A program made the position numbers and the translations under genes. A stretch of 64,000 nucleotides of DNA from DAISJI01 sp964559835 (GTDB taxonomy: Bacteria; Acidobacteriota; Terriglobia; Terriglobales; Acidobacteriaceae), in contig CAZLJE010000028.1 of the NCBI GenBank assembly GCA_964559835.1, forward strand, positions 5,500 to 69,499, given 5' to 3'. Positions 8,405 through 17,640 of the stretch are shown piece after piece. The notes beneath the pieces were generated by a model. That model searched no databases and was not told the DNA's origin. It was given only the letters and a program-made list of their open reading frames with translations. Positions within the stretch are counted from its first letter, which is position 1. Each line of letters starts with the position of its first letter.

Positions 8405-10915
8405 TTAGAATAACCGTTCCTGCCGGCGTAACGTGCCGAAGGTCCCCACGTTGCTCAGCGACAGCGCAAATCGGAACTGGTTTTCGTTTCGGACCGAGCC
8501 CAGTGCGAAGCGCCGGTATTCCACGCTGATCCCGCAGCAGTCCCAGTTGTAGCTGGTCTGAAACGCCGAGTACTGCAGAAAGCCGGAGTGAATGTCGAAC
8601 CCGACATTCACGGCCGCGTTCACGCCACGCTTGTTCGGATGGCCGTAACCCATTAGCCAGCGCATCTGGTTGAAGACCGTCGGCGCGGTGACGTTATCGG
8701 TCGTGACCACCTCGCCCAGGCCATGCAGGAACGCATGGCTGCCGGCGACAAAGAAGTCGCCGAATCGGCGGCTCACCAGCACCGTACTGGCGTTGATGAA
8801 GCCCTTCTTCGTGTCGTAATCCAGGGCCCATGTGACATCGGTATTCGTCGATGTGCCCACCCTCATGCGCGAGATCACTGGCGAAAAGCGTCGCGGATCG
8901 GTGAGGAACGCGATGCCGGAGAAATCGACGGTCGTGGTAAACACGTTGCGCCGGCCGGAGACCAGCGCGCTGCCGAAGGTCGGGTCGAAGAAGTATTTTT
9001 GCGCAATCTCCCATGCGAACACCTCGCGCGCCTGCGGCGGTCCCGGACGGCATTCCGCCTGGACCTGCTCCGCGCCGTGTTCCACGCCGGGCGTGCCGGG
9101 CACTTTCCTTTTCGCTTGCGCCAGCGGAGCGAACTCCTGGGGCGCTTGCGGGTTCCGGCACTCGGTCGACTTCGTGCCCTTGGCGAAGATGCGATTCACC
9201 ACGGCGTACTCGACTTCATTCGTGTCGCTGAGGATATCGGCGACGTCGAAGCGGATGATCTCCGGGAAGTTCTCGACGCCATTGACGTAGCGATACGTGA
9301 TCCGCGGCTCGACCGTGTGCTTGATGGTATGGTCCGCGATCTTCTTCTCGAAAATGCGCGACAGCACCGGCGGCCTAATCTCGACCGAGGTGTCCAGCGC
9401 TCGGCGATTGATGACTTGGTCGATCACCGTACCGATGCCGAAGCCTGTCGGGTTCAAACGCTGGGTGTAGTACGTGTTGCGCAGCCCGACCTCCGGCCGG
9501 ATATTCCAGTCGCCGAGGTGCAACGGCAGCGCAACGATGGGGTGCACGTCGAAGCGGCCGACCAGCGCTCCGGTAAGAAACCCCGGTTCGCGCCGCGACA
9601 CGCCATCGGCCGATGCCTCGTACGACCAGTAGACCGGCGTTTTCCAGAGCTGCCGGTCGACACTCCTGGATGCGAAGGTCGGCGCGTGCAGGATCGTGAT
9701 CACGTCGCCGCGAATGGTGCTCTGAAAATTCTGGTAGCGCGAGGCCGCGAGGTTGAATGAGTACCCGTTGTAATTCTTGGACGCGAACGCGTTTGAGCGG
9801 ACCTCGGAATTCACCGCCAGCGTGAAGGTCTCGGCAAACGCCAGCCGGAAAACGAACGAGCTCAGGTATTCCAGGGAGGCCACGCCGCGGAAGCCCCAAG
9901 GCAGAGGCGATTCGCCGTTGACAGTGACGTCCTCGCCCCCCTGGTCCACCCTGGGGAAGCCGAAGCCACGGTCGAGCATGCCGAAATAGGTCGCATTGAG
10001 ATATGAATCCTGCGTCGGTTTGGCGCGAAACTCTCCGTGTTGCGACCAGCCGCGGTGCGAGAAGTATTCCGCGCCGACGGTCGCATCCATGCTGCGATTG
10101 ATCGCCCAGTACACCGCGTCGCCCAGGATCGTCCCCTTGCGCGACGACTGGCCGATGGTGGGGATCAGGAAACCGGTTTGGCGGCCGAGCCTGTCCACCG
10201 GGTGTTGCGCGTAAGGAAAATAAAAGATGGGAATGCCGAAGAGCCGGAAATTGCTGTGGTACATCCGCGCCTCTTCGCCGATGTCGACCGTGATCTTTCC
10301 GGCGTTGAACGTCCACTTCGGCTTCGGCAACTCGCAACTGGTGACCCACCCGTGCGAGACGACATAGCGCTCGCCATATTTTTCGACCACCGCGCCGGAA
10401 AAGAAGAACGGGTTCGACGAGGTCAGCACCACGTGGCTGCCGCGGAAGTGCGCACCGGTCGTTCCTTTCACATCGTAGAAACGCCCGCTCTGCGTTTTGA
10501 CGTTCATGGTGGCGCGCGATGCTTCCAGGTGCTCGTCATGCGGGCCGCCGTCGAAGGACACGTGTCCGGTGGCGGTCAGTTCGCCCGAGTTCTGGTCGTA
10601 GGTGATTTCGTCGGCGCGAACGACAAAACGGCGGAAAGTTATGACCACGCCGCCCTTCAAGTGATACACGTCGCCGATTTTCTCCTGGAAACCGCCCGGC
10701 GCCGTCTCGATCGTGACTTCCTCGCCCTCTTCGGCCGGTCCGGCAATATGCGGCTTCGAACGTTGCGGGTCCGCAGCCTGTTGTCCGGTGTTCCCGGAAG
10801 CCGGAAACCGGAAACCGGAAACCTCGCCTCGTATCTGGCTGGTAACTAGTGGGACGGTCACGAACACATGACACAGCAGCAACAGCGTGCTAAGTATTCG
10901 AGAGCGGAGTGTCAT
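8405..10915 (-). CDS. lptD: LptD (OstA/Imp), outer-membrane LPS assembly protein
   Basis: Outer-membrane beta-barrel that, with LptE, inserts lipopolysaccharide into the outer leaflet. The start at 10915 gives a signal peptide (MTLRSRILSTLLLLCHVFVTVPLV). It is followed by an OstA_N jelly-roll domain (DVYHLKGGVVITFRRFVVRADEI...GHVSFDGGP) around residues 75-170, then a long C-terminal barrel rich in alternating aromatic strands. Conserved LptD segments include FYFPYAQHPVDRLGRQTGFLIPTIGQSSRKG. Just after the signal peptide, residues near GFRFPASGN are encoded by a CCGGAAACC word repeat (10797-10835), another in-frame repeat insertion. A second low-complexity segment near DNA 9010-9150 looks lineage-specific. 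Divergent from the RDD-protein gene. Confidence 0.92.
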   Translation of the reverse strand: MTLRSRILSTLLLLCHVFVTVPLVTSQIRGEVSGFRFPASGNTGQQAADPQRSKPHIAGPAEEGEEVTIETAPGGFQEKIGDVYHLKGGVVITFRRFVVRADEITYDQNSGELTATGHVSFDGGPHDEHLEASRATMNVKTQSGRFYDVKGTTGAHFRGSHVVLTSSNPFFFSGAVVEKYGERYVVSHGWVTSCELPKPKWTFNAGKITVDIGEEARMYHSNFRLFGIPIFYFPYAQHPVDRLGRQTGFLIPTIGQSSRKGTILGDAVYWAINRSMDATVGAEYFSHRGWSQHGEFRAKPTQDSYLNATYFGMLDRGFGFPRVDQGGEDVTVNGESPLPWGFRGVASLEYLSSFVFRLAFAETFTLAVNSEVRSNAFASKNYNGYSFNLAASRYQNFQSTIRGDVITILHAPTFASRSVDRQLWKTPVYWSYEASADGVSRREPGFLTGALVGRFDVHPIVALPLHLGDWNIRPEVGLRNTYYTQRLNPTGFGIGTVIDQVINRRALDTSVEIRPPVLSRIFEKKIADHTIKHTVEPRITYRYVNGVENFPEIIRFDVADILSDTNEVEYAVVNRIFAKGTKSTECRNPQAPQEFAPLAQAKRKVPGTPGVEHGAEQVQAECRPGPPQAREVFAWEIAQKYFFDPTFGSALVSGRRNVFTTTVDFSGIAFLTDPRRFSPVISRMRVGTSTNTDVTWALDYDTKKGFINASTVLVSRRFGDFFVAGSHAFLHGLGEVVTTDNVTAPTVFNQMRWLMGYGHPNKRGVNAAVNVGFDIHSGFLQYSAFQTSYNWDCCGISVEYRRFALGSVRNENQFRFALSLSNVGTFGTLRRQERLF
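10797..10835. repeat. CCGGAAACC word repeat inside lptD
   Basis: Tandem GGAAACCGGAAACCGGAAAC-like words in frame. A relaxed relative, CCTGAAACCTGACCCCTG, is intergenic at 5655-5692. Confidence 0.55.
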
Positions 10916-10985
10916 GGGTGCGTCTGCAAATTTACAGCAGCGCGCGCCGCATGGAAAGCCGCGGCTCTGACGACCCGAATCTTCT

Positions 10986-12176
10986 ATGGCGTGTCCCCTA
11001 TGCGGCGACCGCTGTACCTGCTCCTTCGCGTCCGTGTCTGCGCGCGATGGCGCATCCGCGCCTTCTTCCCTCATCTATGAGTACGACGACGATCACCGGC
11101 CGCCGCAAACGATGACTCCGGAGCCCCGCGACACGGTGTTCGTCAGCGAAGACAGCGCTTTCCGTAACGCGTCCAGCGTCTCGCCACCCGCGGAAGATCC
11201 GGTTTTTACCGGCCCGACTGCCCCACCCGAAGATTTGACCCTGGACTCGGCACACTCGCCCGAAGAAGAGCCGGGCCCGATGTGGAAGCAGGAAGTCGCG
11301 TCGCGCCTGGAGAGCTATCGCGCCCGCCGTGGCAGCCGCCGCCCGCGCTACAACGCGACCATGTCGCTCGACTTCGATCGTGCCGCGAATCGCATGATTG
11401 CCTCGGCCCTGGCGCATGAGGAGGTCGAGCAGGAAGATGCCGAAATATGCGAGCCGGCGCACGTCACCGAAGCGCGCAATGAATATTTCGGCTCTGTCGC
11501 TGAGCCGGAACGCTCGGAAGAGCCTGAGCCCGCGCGCGCTGCCAACCCGGTGCCGATCACGAAGGTCCTGGAGTTCCCTCGCCTGCCCACGCTGTTCGAC
11601 ATGGCGCCCACCGGCAACGAGCTTGCCGAGCCCGTGGTCGATAAGCCTCGCATCCTGTATGTCCCCGAGGAGGTCCCGACCGCTCAGGCGCCGCTCGCCG
11701 ACATCCAGATCCAGCCGGCCGAGCTACCTGTCCTGCCCGATTTCGAATTTCCGTTGCTTGTTGCCAACGTGGGACAGCGCGTCTTCGCGACGATGATCGA
11801 CGGATTGCTCGTACTGGGCGCCGCGGCGATCTTCATGGCCATCGTTCTCCGCGACGTTCCCGCGCCCGATAACAAAGCCGGCTATGCGCTCGTCGCAGTC
11901 CTCCCGGCGATTTTCTGGGCCATCTACGAGTACCTGTTCCTGGTGCACTGTGGCACGACGCCGGGTATGCAACTGGCACACCTGAAGCTCGCCTCGTTCA
12001 GTCGCGAGCCGATCGGGCGTAAGCTGCGCCGCGCCCGCGCCCTCGCCTGGATGCTGTCGACTTTCCCGCTCGGACTTGGCATCGTTTGGGCAATGTTCGA
12101 CGAGGACACTCTCTGCTGGCACGACCGCATCACACGCACCTATGTCACGATCCCCATGCCTGAATACGAGGATTAG
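10986..12176 (+). CDS. RDD-family membrane protein with Cys-rich N-terminus
   Basis: A 396-residue protein. The extreme N-terminus MACPLCGDRCTCSF holds a CxxC...CxC cluster that could bind Zn or Fe. About 220 acidic, proline-rich, poorly structured residues follow. The C-terminal RDD domain starts at NVGQRVFATMIDGLLVL (Arg and Asp of the RDD signature) and has further membrane segments AGYALVAVLPAIFWAIYEYLFLV and ALAWMLSTFPLGLGIVWAMF, then HDRITRTYV. RDD proteins are inner-membrane proteins, some acting in Na+/H+ antiport; the function here is unknown. It diverges from lptD with about 70 bp between starts. Confidence 0.75.
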   Translation: MACPLCGDRCTCSFASVSARDGASAPSSLIYEYDDDHRPPQTMTPEPRDTVFVSEDSAFRNASSVSPPAEDPVFTGPTAPPEDLTLDSAHSPEEEPGPMWKQEVASRLESYRARRGSRRPRYNATMSLDFDRAANRMIASALAHEEVEQEDAEICEPAHVTEARNEYFGSVAEPERSEEPEPARAANPVPITKVLEFPRLPTLFDMAPTGNELAEPVVDKPRILYVPEEVPTAQAPLADIQIQPAELPVLPDFEFPLLVANVGQRVFATMIDGLLVLGAAAIFMAIVLRDVPAPDNKAGYALVAVLPAIFWAIYEYLFLVHCGTTPGMQLAHLKLASFSREPIGRKLRRARALAWMLSTFPLGLGIVWAMFDEDTLCWHDRITRTYVTIPMPEYED

Positions 12177-12410
12177 CTGCTCCCCTTCGTGTCCCTTCGT
12201 GTGTGCTTTTGTTGCGTTGGAACCCAGGTAGCTACGAATCATCTAAGTAAAAAGTGGTTAATCCGCCGCAAAATTCACACCGTTTTCATAAACCCTACGC
12301 CGTAAGCCCTTCGCGCTGAGCCGGTGTTTCTGGCCTGAGGCGTGCTCCTCAGACAGTGAGTCGCGGTGCGCCTATGTCGCACCGTACCAACATTGAGTGT
12401 CCGGATTCTT

Positions 12411-12983
12411 ATGAAGAAGCTCTCGATTGTCGTACTCCTGGTTGCCGCGGTCGTCGGTGTTTCCGTTTTGAGCACCTACATGGTCCGCCGCGACGAGATC
12501 GCCTCCCGCCGCGATTCCGTCGACCAGGCGTGGAACCACGTCAACTCAGCCATTCAGCGCCGCGCCGACCTCGTCCCCGCTGTGCTGGCAAGCACGAAAG
12601 CCACGCGCAACCGTGAACTGGTTGCCGAGGTTCAACAAGCTCGCGCTGGCGTTCAATCCGCTTCGACGCCCGTTGATATCATCGCCGCCAACCGCCGCCT
12701 CGACGCCGCCGTCTCGCGTTTGTTCGCCGCACAGCAGAACGATCCTGATGTGCTCTTCAACCAGAAGTTCTTCGCCGTGCAGGACCAATGGGCCACGGCT
12801 TCCAACCGCGTCGCTCCCGAGCGCGTTCATTACGACCAGGCAGTGCAGAGCTATAACGCGTTCATCTCCGACTTCCCGAACGATGTTTTCGCGCGCTGGG
12901 CGTCCTTCACGCCGATGGAGAATTACTTCCACGCCGATGCCAACGCCGCCTCGCGCACCACCGCGGAACTAATGCGGAAGTAG
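12411..12983 (+). CDS. LemA-family protein
   Basis: A 190-residue membrane-anchored LemA-type protein. One N-terminal transmembrane segment (KKLSIVVLLVAAVVGVSVLS) is followed by the LemA helical core: RRDSVDQAWNHVNSAIQRRADLVPAVLAS matches the family's 'Wsxvevqlqrradlip' region, and the C-terminus NDVFARWASFTPMENYFHAD matches the typical 'FP...fyF'-type ending. The ATG at 12411 is chosen because the upstream extension lacks conservation and encodes repeat-like sequence. The molecular role of LemA proteins is not settled. The preceding gap holds degenerate CTTCGTGTCCCTTCGTG words (12183-12212). Confidence 0.85.
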   Translation: MKKLSIVVLLVAAVVGVSVLSTYMVRRDEIASRRDSVDQAWNHVNSAIQRRADLVPAVLASTKATRNRELVAEVQQARAGVQSASTPVDIIAANRRLDAAVSRLFAAQQNDPDVLFNQKFFAVQDQWATASNRVAPERVHYDQAVQSYNAFISDFPNDVFARWASFTPMENYFHADANAASRTTAELMRK

Positions 12984-12994
12984 TCGTCGGAAAA

Positions 12995-13170
12995 CAAACC
13001 GCGGATTTCGCAGATCAACGCGGATCTATACTGCGTGTCATCCTGAGCGAAGCGAAGAGCCTGCCCTGAGCTTGTCGAAGGGATCTATGCATTTCGTTTT
13101 TGCGTGTTGATCCGTGTTCATCCCTGTACATCGGTGCCTGCTTTTCTCTTGCAACTTACAACTCGAAACT
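12995..13170. repeat. Intergenic repeat cluster
   Basis: Several repeat words in a row: an 'AACCGCGGATTTCGCAGATC' word, the GTCATCCTGAGCGAAGCGAAG element, a CCTGAGCTTGTCGAAGGGATC word, and ACTTACAACTCGAAACTTG words. The same families recur elsewhere in the window. Confidence 0.55.
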
Positions 13171-13184
13171 TGAAACTGCTTTTC

Positions 13185-14261
13185 ATGAAACGAGTGCTCC
13201 TGTTTGTCCTGCTGGCCGCGGCCGCGTTTGCGCAGCAAGTTCCGCAACCGGAAGAACACGATTTCACGACCCAGAATTTCAAGTTCCGCGATGGCGGATC
13301 GCTCCCCGAGCTGAAGATCCATTACTACACATACGGCAAGCCGCAGACGGATGCCCAGGGCCGCACGACCAATGCCGTGCTCATCTTGCACGGCACCGGC
13401 GGCAGCGGACGCAACTTTGTCCGTCCGCAGTTCGCCGGCGTCCTGTTCGGGCCCGGCCAATTGCTGGACACGTCGAAGTACTTCGTCATCATGCCCGACA
13501 ACATCGGGCACGGAAAATCCAGCAAGCCGAGCGACGGACTGCACGCGAAATTCCCGCACTACGACTATGACGACATGGTCGCGGCACAGCACCTGCTCCT
13601 CACCGAAGGCCTGAAGGTCAACCACCTGCGCCTGGTCATGGGGACCTCGATGGGCTGCATGCACTCATGGGTCTGGCTCGAGACGTACCCCGACTTTATG
13701 GACGCCTCCATGCCGCTGGCCTGCCTGCCCGTGGAAATTGCCGGACGCAACCGCATGTGGCGCAAGATGACGATCGACGCCATCCGCCTCTCGCCCGACT
13801 ACAACAATGGCGACTACGCGCAACCGCCTTACGGCCTGCGCACAGCCATTGACTTCCTGATCATCGCCGGCTCGGCGCCGCTGCAGAACCAGAAGGACTA
13901 TCCGACGCGCGAGAAGGCCGACGCGTTCGTCGACAACTACACCAAGCGCTCTCTGGCAACCATCGACGCGAACGATTTCATGTACGCGGTGGATTCTTCG
14001 CGCAATTACAACCCCGACCCGAACCTGGAAAAGATCACGGCGCCCGTGATGCACGTGAATTCAGCCGACGACTTCATCAATCCGCCGGAACTCGGCATCG
14101 CGGAAAAAGAGATCAAGCGTGTGAAGAGAGGGAAGTTCGTCCTGCTGCCGATCACCGACCAGACCCGCGGCCACGGCACGCACACGCTGGCCGCGATCTG
14201 GCAGCAATACCTGAAACAGTTGCTGGATGAGAGCACACCCTCAACTGCGAGTAATAAGTAA
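13185..14261 (+). CDS. Secreted alpha/beta hydrolase, MetX (homoserine O-acetyltransferase)-like
   Basis: A 358-residue alpha/beta-hydrolase. The N-terminus is a signal peptide (MKRVLLFVLLAAAAFAQ). The fold and motifs follow the MetX family: LPELKIHYYTYG near the start; the oxyanion region ILHGTGGSG; the nucleophile elbow GTSMGCMHSW with Ser in GxSxG; the acid residue in NSADDFINPPE; and the histidine in GHGTHTLAA near the C-terminus. The export signal makes a role in methionine synthesis unlikely; a periplasmic esterase or acyltransferase is more plausible. The start at 13185 is supported by the signal peptide. The preceding sequence is repeat-derived. Confidence 0.82.
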   Translation: MKRVLLFVLLAAAAFAQQVPQPEEHDFTTQNFKFRDGGSLPELKIHYYTYGKPQTDAQGRTTNAVLILHGTGGSGRNFVRPQFAGVLFGPGQLLDTSKYFVIMPDNIGHGKSSKPSDGLHAKFPHYDYDDMVAAQHLLLTEGLKVNHLRLVMGTSMGCMHSWVWLETYPDFMDASMPLACLPVEIAGRNRMWRKMTIDAIRLSPDYNNGDYAQPPYGLRTAIDFLIIAGSAPLQNQKDYPTREKADAFVDNYTKRSLATIDANDFMYAVDSSRNYNPDPNLEKITAPVMHVNSADDFINPPELGIAEKEIKRVKRGKFVLLPITDQTRGHGTHTLAAIWQQYLKQLLDESTPSTASNK

Positions 14262-14332
14262 CAAGTAATAGGTACCAAGCACTTGGGTTCCGTTATTTCT
14301 CATTACTTGGTACTCATTACTTATTACTGGTC
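14236..14332. repeat. GTAATAAGTA word hairpin
   Basis: GAGTAATAAGTAACAAGTA words followed by complementary TCATTACTTATTACTGG words. The same family forms a hairpin at 31686-31756, between parB and parA. Confidence 0.65.
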
Positions 14333-14333
14333 T

Positions 14334-14975
14334 TCACGGAACAATGATCCTGCTCTCTTGTTTTGCCTTCGCGCTTTCGGGAAATTGCGCGTTCAGGAAA
14401 TCGAGGAACGCCCGCGACTTGGGCCGTCCGCTGGTTTTTCCCAACGCGAGGCGCAGCAGGAACACCATCGCCTTCAGGACGTCCGAGTCTTTCAACCGCG
14501 AATAGCCGAGTTGCTTCGTTTCCAGTTGCCGATACTCTTCGAGCATCTTCTGCAATTCGGCGGCGATCGCCTGCTGCGGAAGGCTCGCCATCTTCTGCTC
14601 GACCACCAGCCCGGAGTTCACCAGCGTCTCGTACGTTTTCGCCAGCGACGTTAGCGCATGGATCACATCGCGGTCGTACACGTTGCGGTCAGAGCGCGCG
14701 CCTTTCGCGATGGCGAAACTCAATCCGCCGACCAGCGGCTCCTGCTGGTAGAGGAACGCGTCGCTCACCTCGACCTGCGGCATAAGCGCTTCTCGGTCCA
14801 GTTCCTGCAAATGCTCGGCGTTCTCGTGCTGCCGCGCCTGCTGCAGCCACGGACATTCGCTCGGACAATCCAGCGTCACTTCGCGCTCCGTGCCGCAGCA
14901 CACGGGACAGATCTTGCCGTGTACCGCCGGGCAGAAGCGTTTTTCTTTCCTCGTTTCGCAAATCGCGCAACTCAA
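14334..14975 (-). CDS. Hypothetical protein with N-terminal Cys-rich zinc ribbon
   Basis: A 213-residue cytoplasmic protein of unknown function. The first 45 residues carry a cluster of cysteines (CAICETRKEKRFCPAVHG, ICPVCCG, CPSECPW) in CxxC-type spacing, suggesting one or two bound zinc ions. The rest is mostly helical with no enzymatic motif (VIHALTSLAKTYETLVNSGL..., QQAIAAELQKMLEEYRQLE). The final residues overlap the GTAATAAGTA repeat boundary. It resembles conserved acidobacterial hypotheticals of this layout, from memory only. Confidence 0.65.
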   Translation of the reverse strand: MSCAICETRKEKRFCPAVHGKICPVCCGTEREVTLDCPSECPWLQQARQHENAEHLQELDREALMPQVEVSDAFLYQQEPLVGGLSFAIAKGARSDRNVYDRDVIHALTSLAKTYETLVNSGLVVEQKMASLPQQAIAAELQKMLEEYRQLETKQLGYSRLKDSDVLKAMVFLLRLALGKTSGRPKSRAFLDFLNAQFPESAKAKQESRIIVP

Positions 14976-15351
14976 TTGTTCGCTCCTGAATTCATTATAG
15001 GTTCCGTAAAGAATGAAGAAGTCAGAATGAAGAAGTTAAGACCAGCTAGGCTGCGAATCACGAAATCTCAAGCGAAGATCGCGAATGGCGGGCAGTCGGT
15101 TATGTGGCTTTTTCATTCTTCATTCTGACTTCTTCATTCTTCATTTCCTTCAGTTCCCCGCTCCTGTCGCACTTTGGCACTCCGTCCAGAACAGGAAGGA
15201 GCGCAAAATGCCCGGATTTCTGGTATTTTTCCACAGGCAAAAGTGTTAAACCCGCATAAAAACTGGCTAAAACGCTTCTCAATGCTTGCTTTCGTGCTAT
15301 AAGATGGCCCCACTGAGTGCGATTATCGGACTCAATATTGAAGGAGGATGC
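14976..15351. repeat. Gene-free stretch: GAATGAAGAA hairpin and HU leader
   Basis: From 15009 to 15147, GAATGAAGAAGTCAGAATG words and their reverse complement form the arms of a long imperfect hairpin. A DnaA-box-like TTTTCCACA lies at 15227-15235. The HU promoter/leader occupies the rest, with a possible -10 TATAAG at 15298-15303. No gene is visible. Confidence 0.55.
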
Positions 15352-15648
15352 ATGGCAGCTGGCATGACCAAGACACAGCTCGTACGCCACATCGCCGAGA
15401 AGGTCGGCACCAACAACAAGACCGCCGCGACTTTCCTGCTCACCCTGAGCGAAACCGCGATCAAGGAAACCAAGAAGAACGGCGTATTCGTTCTCCCCGG
15501 TCTCGGCCGTTTGAAAAAGGTCCAGCGCAAGGCGCGCATGGGCCGCAACCCGCAGACCGGCGAACCGATCAAGATTGCTGCGAAGACCACCGCGAAGTTC
15601 TATCTCGCGAAGGCCGTGAAGGACTCGATCGCCCCGAAAAAAGCGTAG
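15352..15648 (+). CDS. HU/IHF-family nucleoid protein
   Basis: A 98-residue histone-like DNA-binding protein. It has the family N-terminal helices (MTKTQLVRHIAEKVGTNNKTA), the core KKNGVFVLPGLGRLKKVQRKA and the beta-arm region GRNPQTGEPIKIAAKT. The Arg-Asn-Pro-Gln-Thr-Gly tip is the proline-kinking element of HU/IHF. The C-terminus is slightly extended and Lys-rich. The Shine-Dalgarno AAGGAGGA lies immediately upstream of the chosen ATG. A strong rho-independent terminator follows, so the gene is monocistronic. Confidence 0.92.
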   Translation: MAAGMTKTQLVRHIAEKVGTNNKTAATFLLTLSETAIKETKKNGVFVLPGLGRLKKVQRKARMGRNPQTGEPIKIAAKTTAKFYLAKAVKDSIAPKKA

Positions 15649-15672
15649 TTCCTCTTTCAGGCGAAATCATTG

Positions 15673-15705
15673 GGCCGGCTGCGAAGCCGGCCTTTGATTT
15701 TTTTT
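15673..15705 (+). terminator. Rho-independent terminator of the HU gene
   Basis: Perfect 8-bp stem GGCCGGCT/AGCCGGCC with a GCGA loop (15673-15692), followed by TTTGATTTTTTTT. Confidence 0.85.
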
Positions 15706-15834
15706 AAAAAACAATTCCTAGTTGTAAGTTGCAAGTTGTTGGTTCGGTTTTAAAAATCAGATTCCTCCGCCTCGCAAGGAGTGAAAATCCGTTGAGTCTT
15801 GCGTGGCAGGCGAGACGCCCGCGTTATAAGCGTC

Positions 15835-17307
15835 TCAGCGCTTCGGCAGGTCCGCGCGGTTCCACCACCCGCCGCCGAGGGCCTGGAACAGCGCCGCGGT
15901 ATCCGCATAACGATTGGCGCGGGCCTGGGCCTGGTTGATCAGCGCCTGCTGATAGGTCTGCTCGGCGCTCAGCAGCGCCAGATAATTCGAGTAGCCGGAT
16001 TCGAACTGCTTGCGCGCGAGATCGAGCGTGACGCCCGCAGCATCTTTCGCCGCAGCGGAGGTCCTAAGCGCGTCCGCGTCCTGCTCCAGCGCGTGCAGCG
16101 TGTCCGCGACATTCTGGAACGCCGTCAGCACGGTGCTGCGATACTGCTCATTCGCTTGAACGTAGAACGCGTTGGCAGCCCGCTCGCGGTGCTTGAGCGT
16201 CCCGCCGGTGAATAACGGCTGCGTTATGCCCGCGCCGAGGTCCCAGAATCCGGTACCTTCGATAAACATGCGGCTGAACTGGAGCGCCATAGCGCCGGCG
16301 TCGGCGGTCAGCGGAAACGCGGGAAAACGGCTGGCGTGCGCAATACCGATTTGCGCGCTGGCGAAATGCAGGTTCTCCTGCGCCTGTTGAATGTCAGGAC
16401 GCTGTTCCACGAGCTGTGAAGGGACGGTCAGCGGTATCTGTTGCGGGAGTTCAAGCGATGCGAGGTCGAACTTCTCCGCCAGCTCCTGGTCGGGATAGCC
16501 ACCGGAGAGCGCGGCAAGGAGGTCGCGCTGCAGCGCCAATTGCTTCAGCAGCGGCGGCAGCGTGGCCGTGACCTGCGCCAGTTGCGACTCCTGCTGCGCG
16601 AGATCGAGCCTGCTTGCATAACCCGCAGCAAACTGATTGCGCACCGTCTTCACCATGTCGGTGTTGATGGTGATCACTTCGCGCGTGGCGTCGATCTGCG
16701 CGCGCAACGACGCTTCCTGGATCGCCGCGGCCGCAACGTTCGAACTCAACGTGATGTGCGCCGCCGCAAGCGCAAAGCGCGCCTGCTGCTCCTGTGCCCG
16801 AAGTCCCTCGACTGTCCTGCGATTCAGGCCGAAGACATCCGGCACGAACGACACCGCGACCTGCGGCGTGAAGAGGCTGTAAGTCAACACACCGGACGCA
16901 GTCGCAGGCGAGACGACACTCGATGTCTTATTGTGGCTGGCAGCAAAACCGCCGTTCGCGCTGGGGTAGTAAGCGCCGCGCTGCGCCAGCACGTTTTCCC
17001 TCGCGACGAGCAATGCTGCCTGCGCGGCTTTGACGTTGGGATTGGCTTTGAGCGAGCGCTCGATCAGGTCGTTGAGCGGCTTGGAGTGAAACAACGTCCA
17101 CCAGTCGCCCGGGATGTCGCCGGCGACGAACTGCTGCGCTTGTCCGCCGGGGACGTCGGGCGCGTTGCTGGTAGTCGCGACCGGCGTGGGCGTATAGCCG
17201 CTGAGGTCTGGAGGCGCAGGCTTCTTGTACTTCGGTCCGACGGCGCAACCCGCAAGCCCCAAGGCCAGTACACCAACGGCAGCGACCGATCTGTATTTCG
17301 CAGTCAT
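15835..17307 (-). CDS. Outer-membrane efflux lipoprotein, TolC/NodT family
   Basis: Outer-membrane channel of a tripartite RND efflux pump. The 490-residue protein begins with a lipoprotein signal (VGVLALGLAGC, lipobox LAGC). It continues with the NodT-type start VGPKYKKPAPPDLSGY and GDWWTLFHSKPLNDLIERSLKANPNVKAAQAALLVARE. A second OEP repeat follows (VEQRPDIQQAQENLHFASAQIGIAHASRFPAFPLTA). It is the last gene of the minus-strand RND cluster, 12 bp after a small Pro-rich gene, and should pair with the adaptor and pump upstream. Confidence 0.92.
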   Translation of the reverse strand: MTAKYRSVAAVGVLALGLAGCAVGPKYKKPAPPDLSGYTPTPVATTSNAPDVPGGQAQQFVAGDIPGDWWTLFHSKPLNDLIERSLKANPNVKAAQAALLVARENVLAQRGAYYPSANGGFAASHNKTSSVVSPATASGVLTYSLFTPQVAVSFVPDVFGLNRRTVEGLRAQEQQARFALAAAHITLSSNVAAAAIQEASLRAQIDATREVITINTDMVKTVRNQFAAGYASRLDLAQQESQLAQVTATLPPLLKQLALQRDLLAALSGGYPDQELAEKFDLASLELPQQIPLTVPSQLVEQRPDIQQAQENLHFASAQIGIAHASRFPAFPLTADAGAMALQFSRMFIEGTGFWDLGAGITQPLFTGGTLKHRERAANAFYVQANEQYRSTVLTAFQNVADTLHALEQDADALRTSAAAKDAAGVTLDLARKQFESGYSNYLALLSAEQTYQQALINQAQARANRYADTAALFQALGGGWWNRADLPKR

Positions 17308-17319
17308 AAGTCAACTTCC

Positions 17320-17640
17320 TTAACGCTTGCGCTTGATCGCGGTCCCGTTGAGGGCCCCGCTCCTGTTTGCGTTTGAGTTCGTTGGCCCGCCAACGACGGG
17401 CGGATTCGGACCGTGATGCGGCGTGTTGGGGAGCGCCGGTGTCGGCCGCGACATCACGTTCTGGACCGGTTTGCGCGCTGGCATGACGGGTCGGTTCATC
17501 GGATGCGCAGCGCGGCCGGGGCGAGTCGGATGCACGACGTGTCGCACCGGCGCGTCTGCGGAACGCTCCTGCGCGGAGATCGTCACGGGCAGCAGCGCTG
17601 CACAAGTCGCCAGCACGAAAATGAGCTTCACGAATTTCAT
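17320..17640 (-). CDS. Small secreted Pro-rich protein in RND operon
   Basis: A 106-residue protein with a signal peptide (KFVKLIFVLATCAALLPVTISAQ). The mature part is low-complexity, basic and rich in Pro/His/Asn (HPTRPGRAAHPMNRPVMPA, PNTPHHGPNPPVVGGPTN), and is probably disordered in the periplasm. Its start overlaps the stop of the RND pump (ATGA), so it is co-translated. The His-rich composition would suit metal binding, in line with a CusA-type pump, but that is inference. No family recognised. Confidence 0.6.
   Translation of the reverse strand: MKFVKLIFVLATCAALLPVTISAQERSADAPVRHVVHPTRPGRAAHPMNRPVMPARKPVQNVMSRPTPALPNTPHHGPNPPVVGGPTNSNANRSGALNGTAIKRKR

Noticed and set aside
8723..9760. 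345-residue ORF antisense to lptD
   Set aside because: Shadow ORF with low-complexity basic composition.
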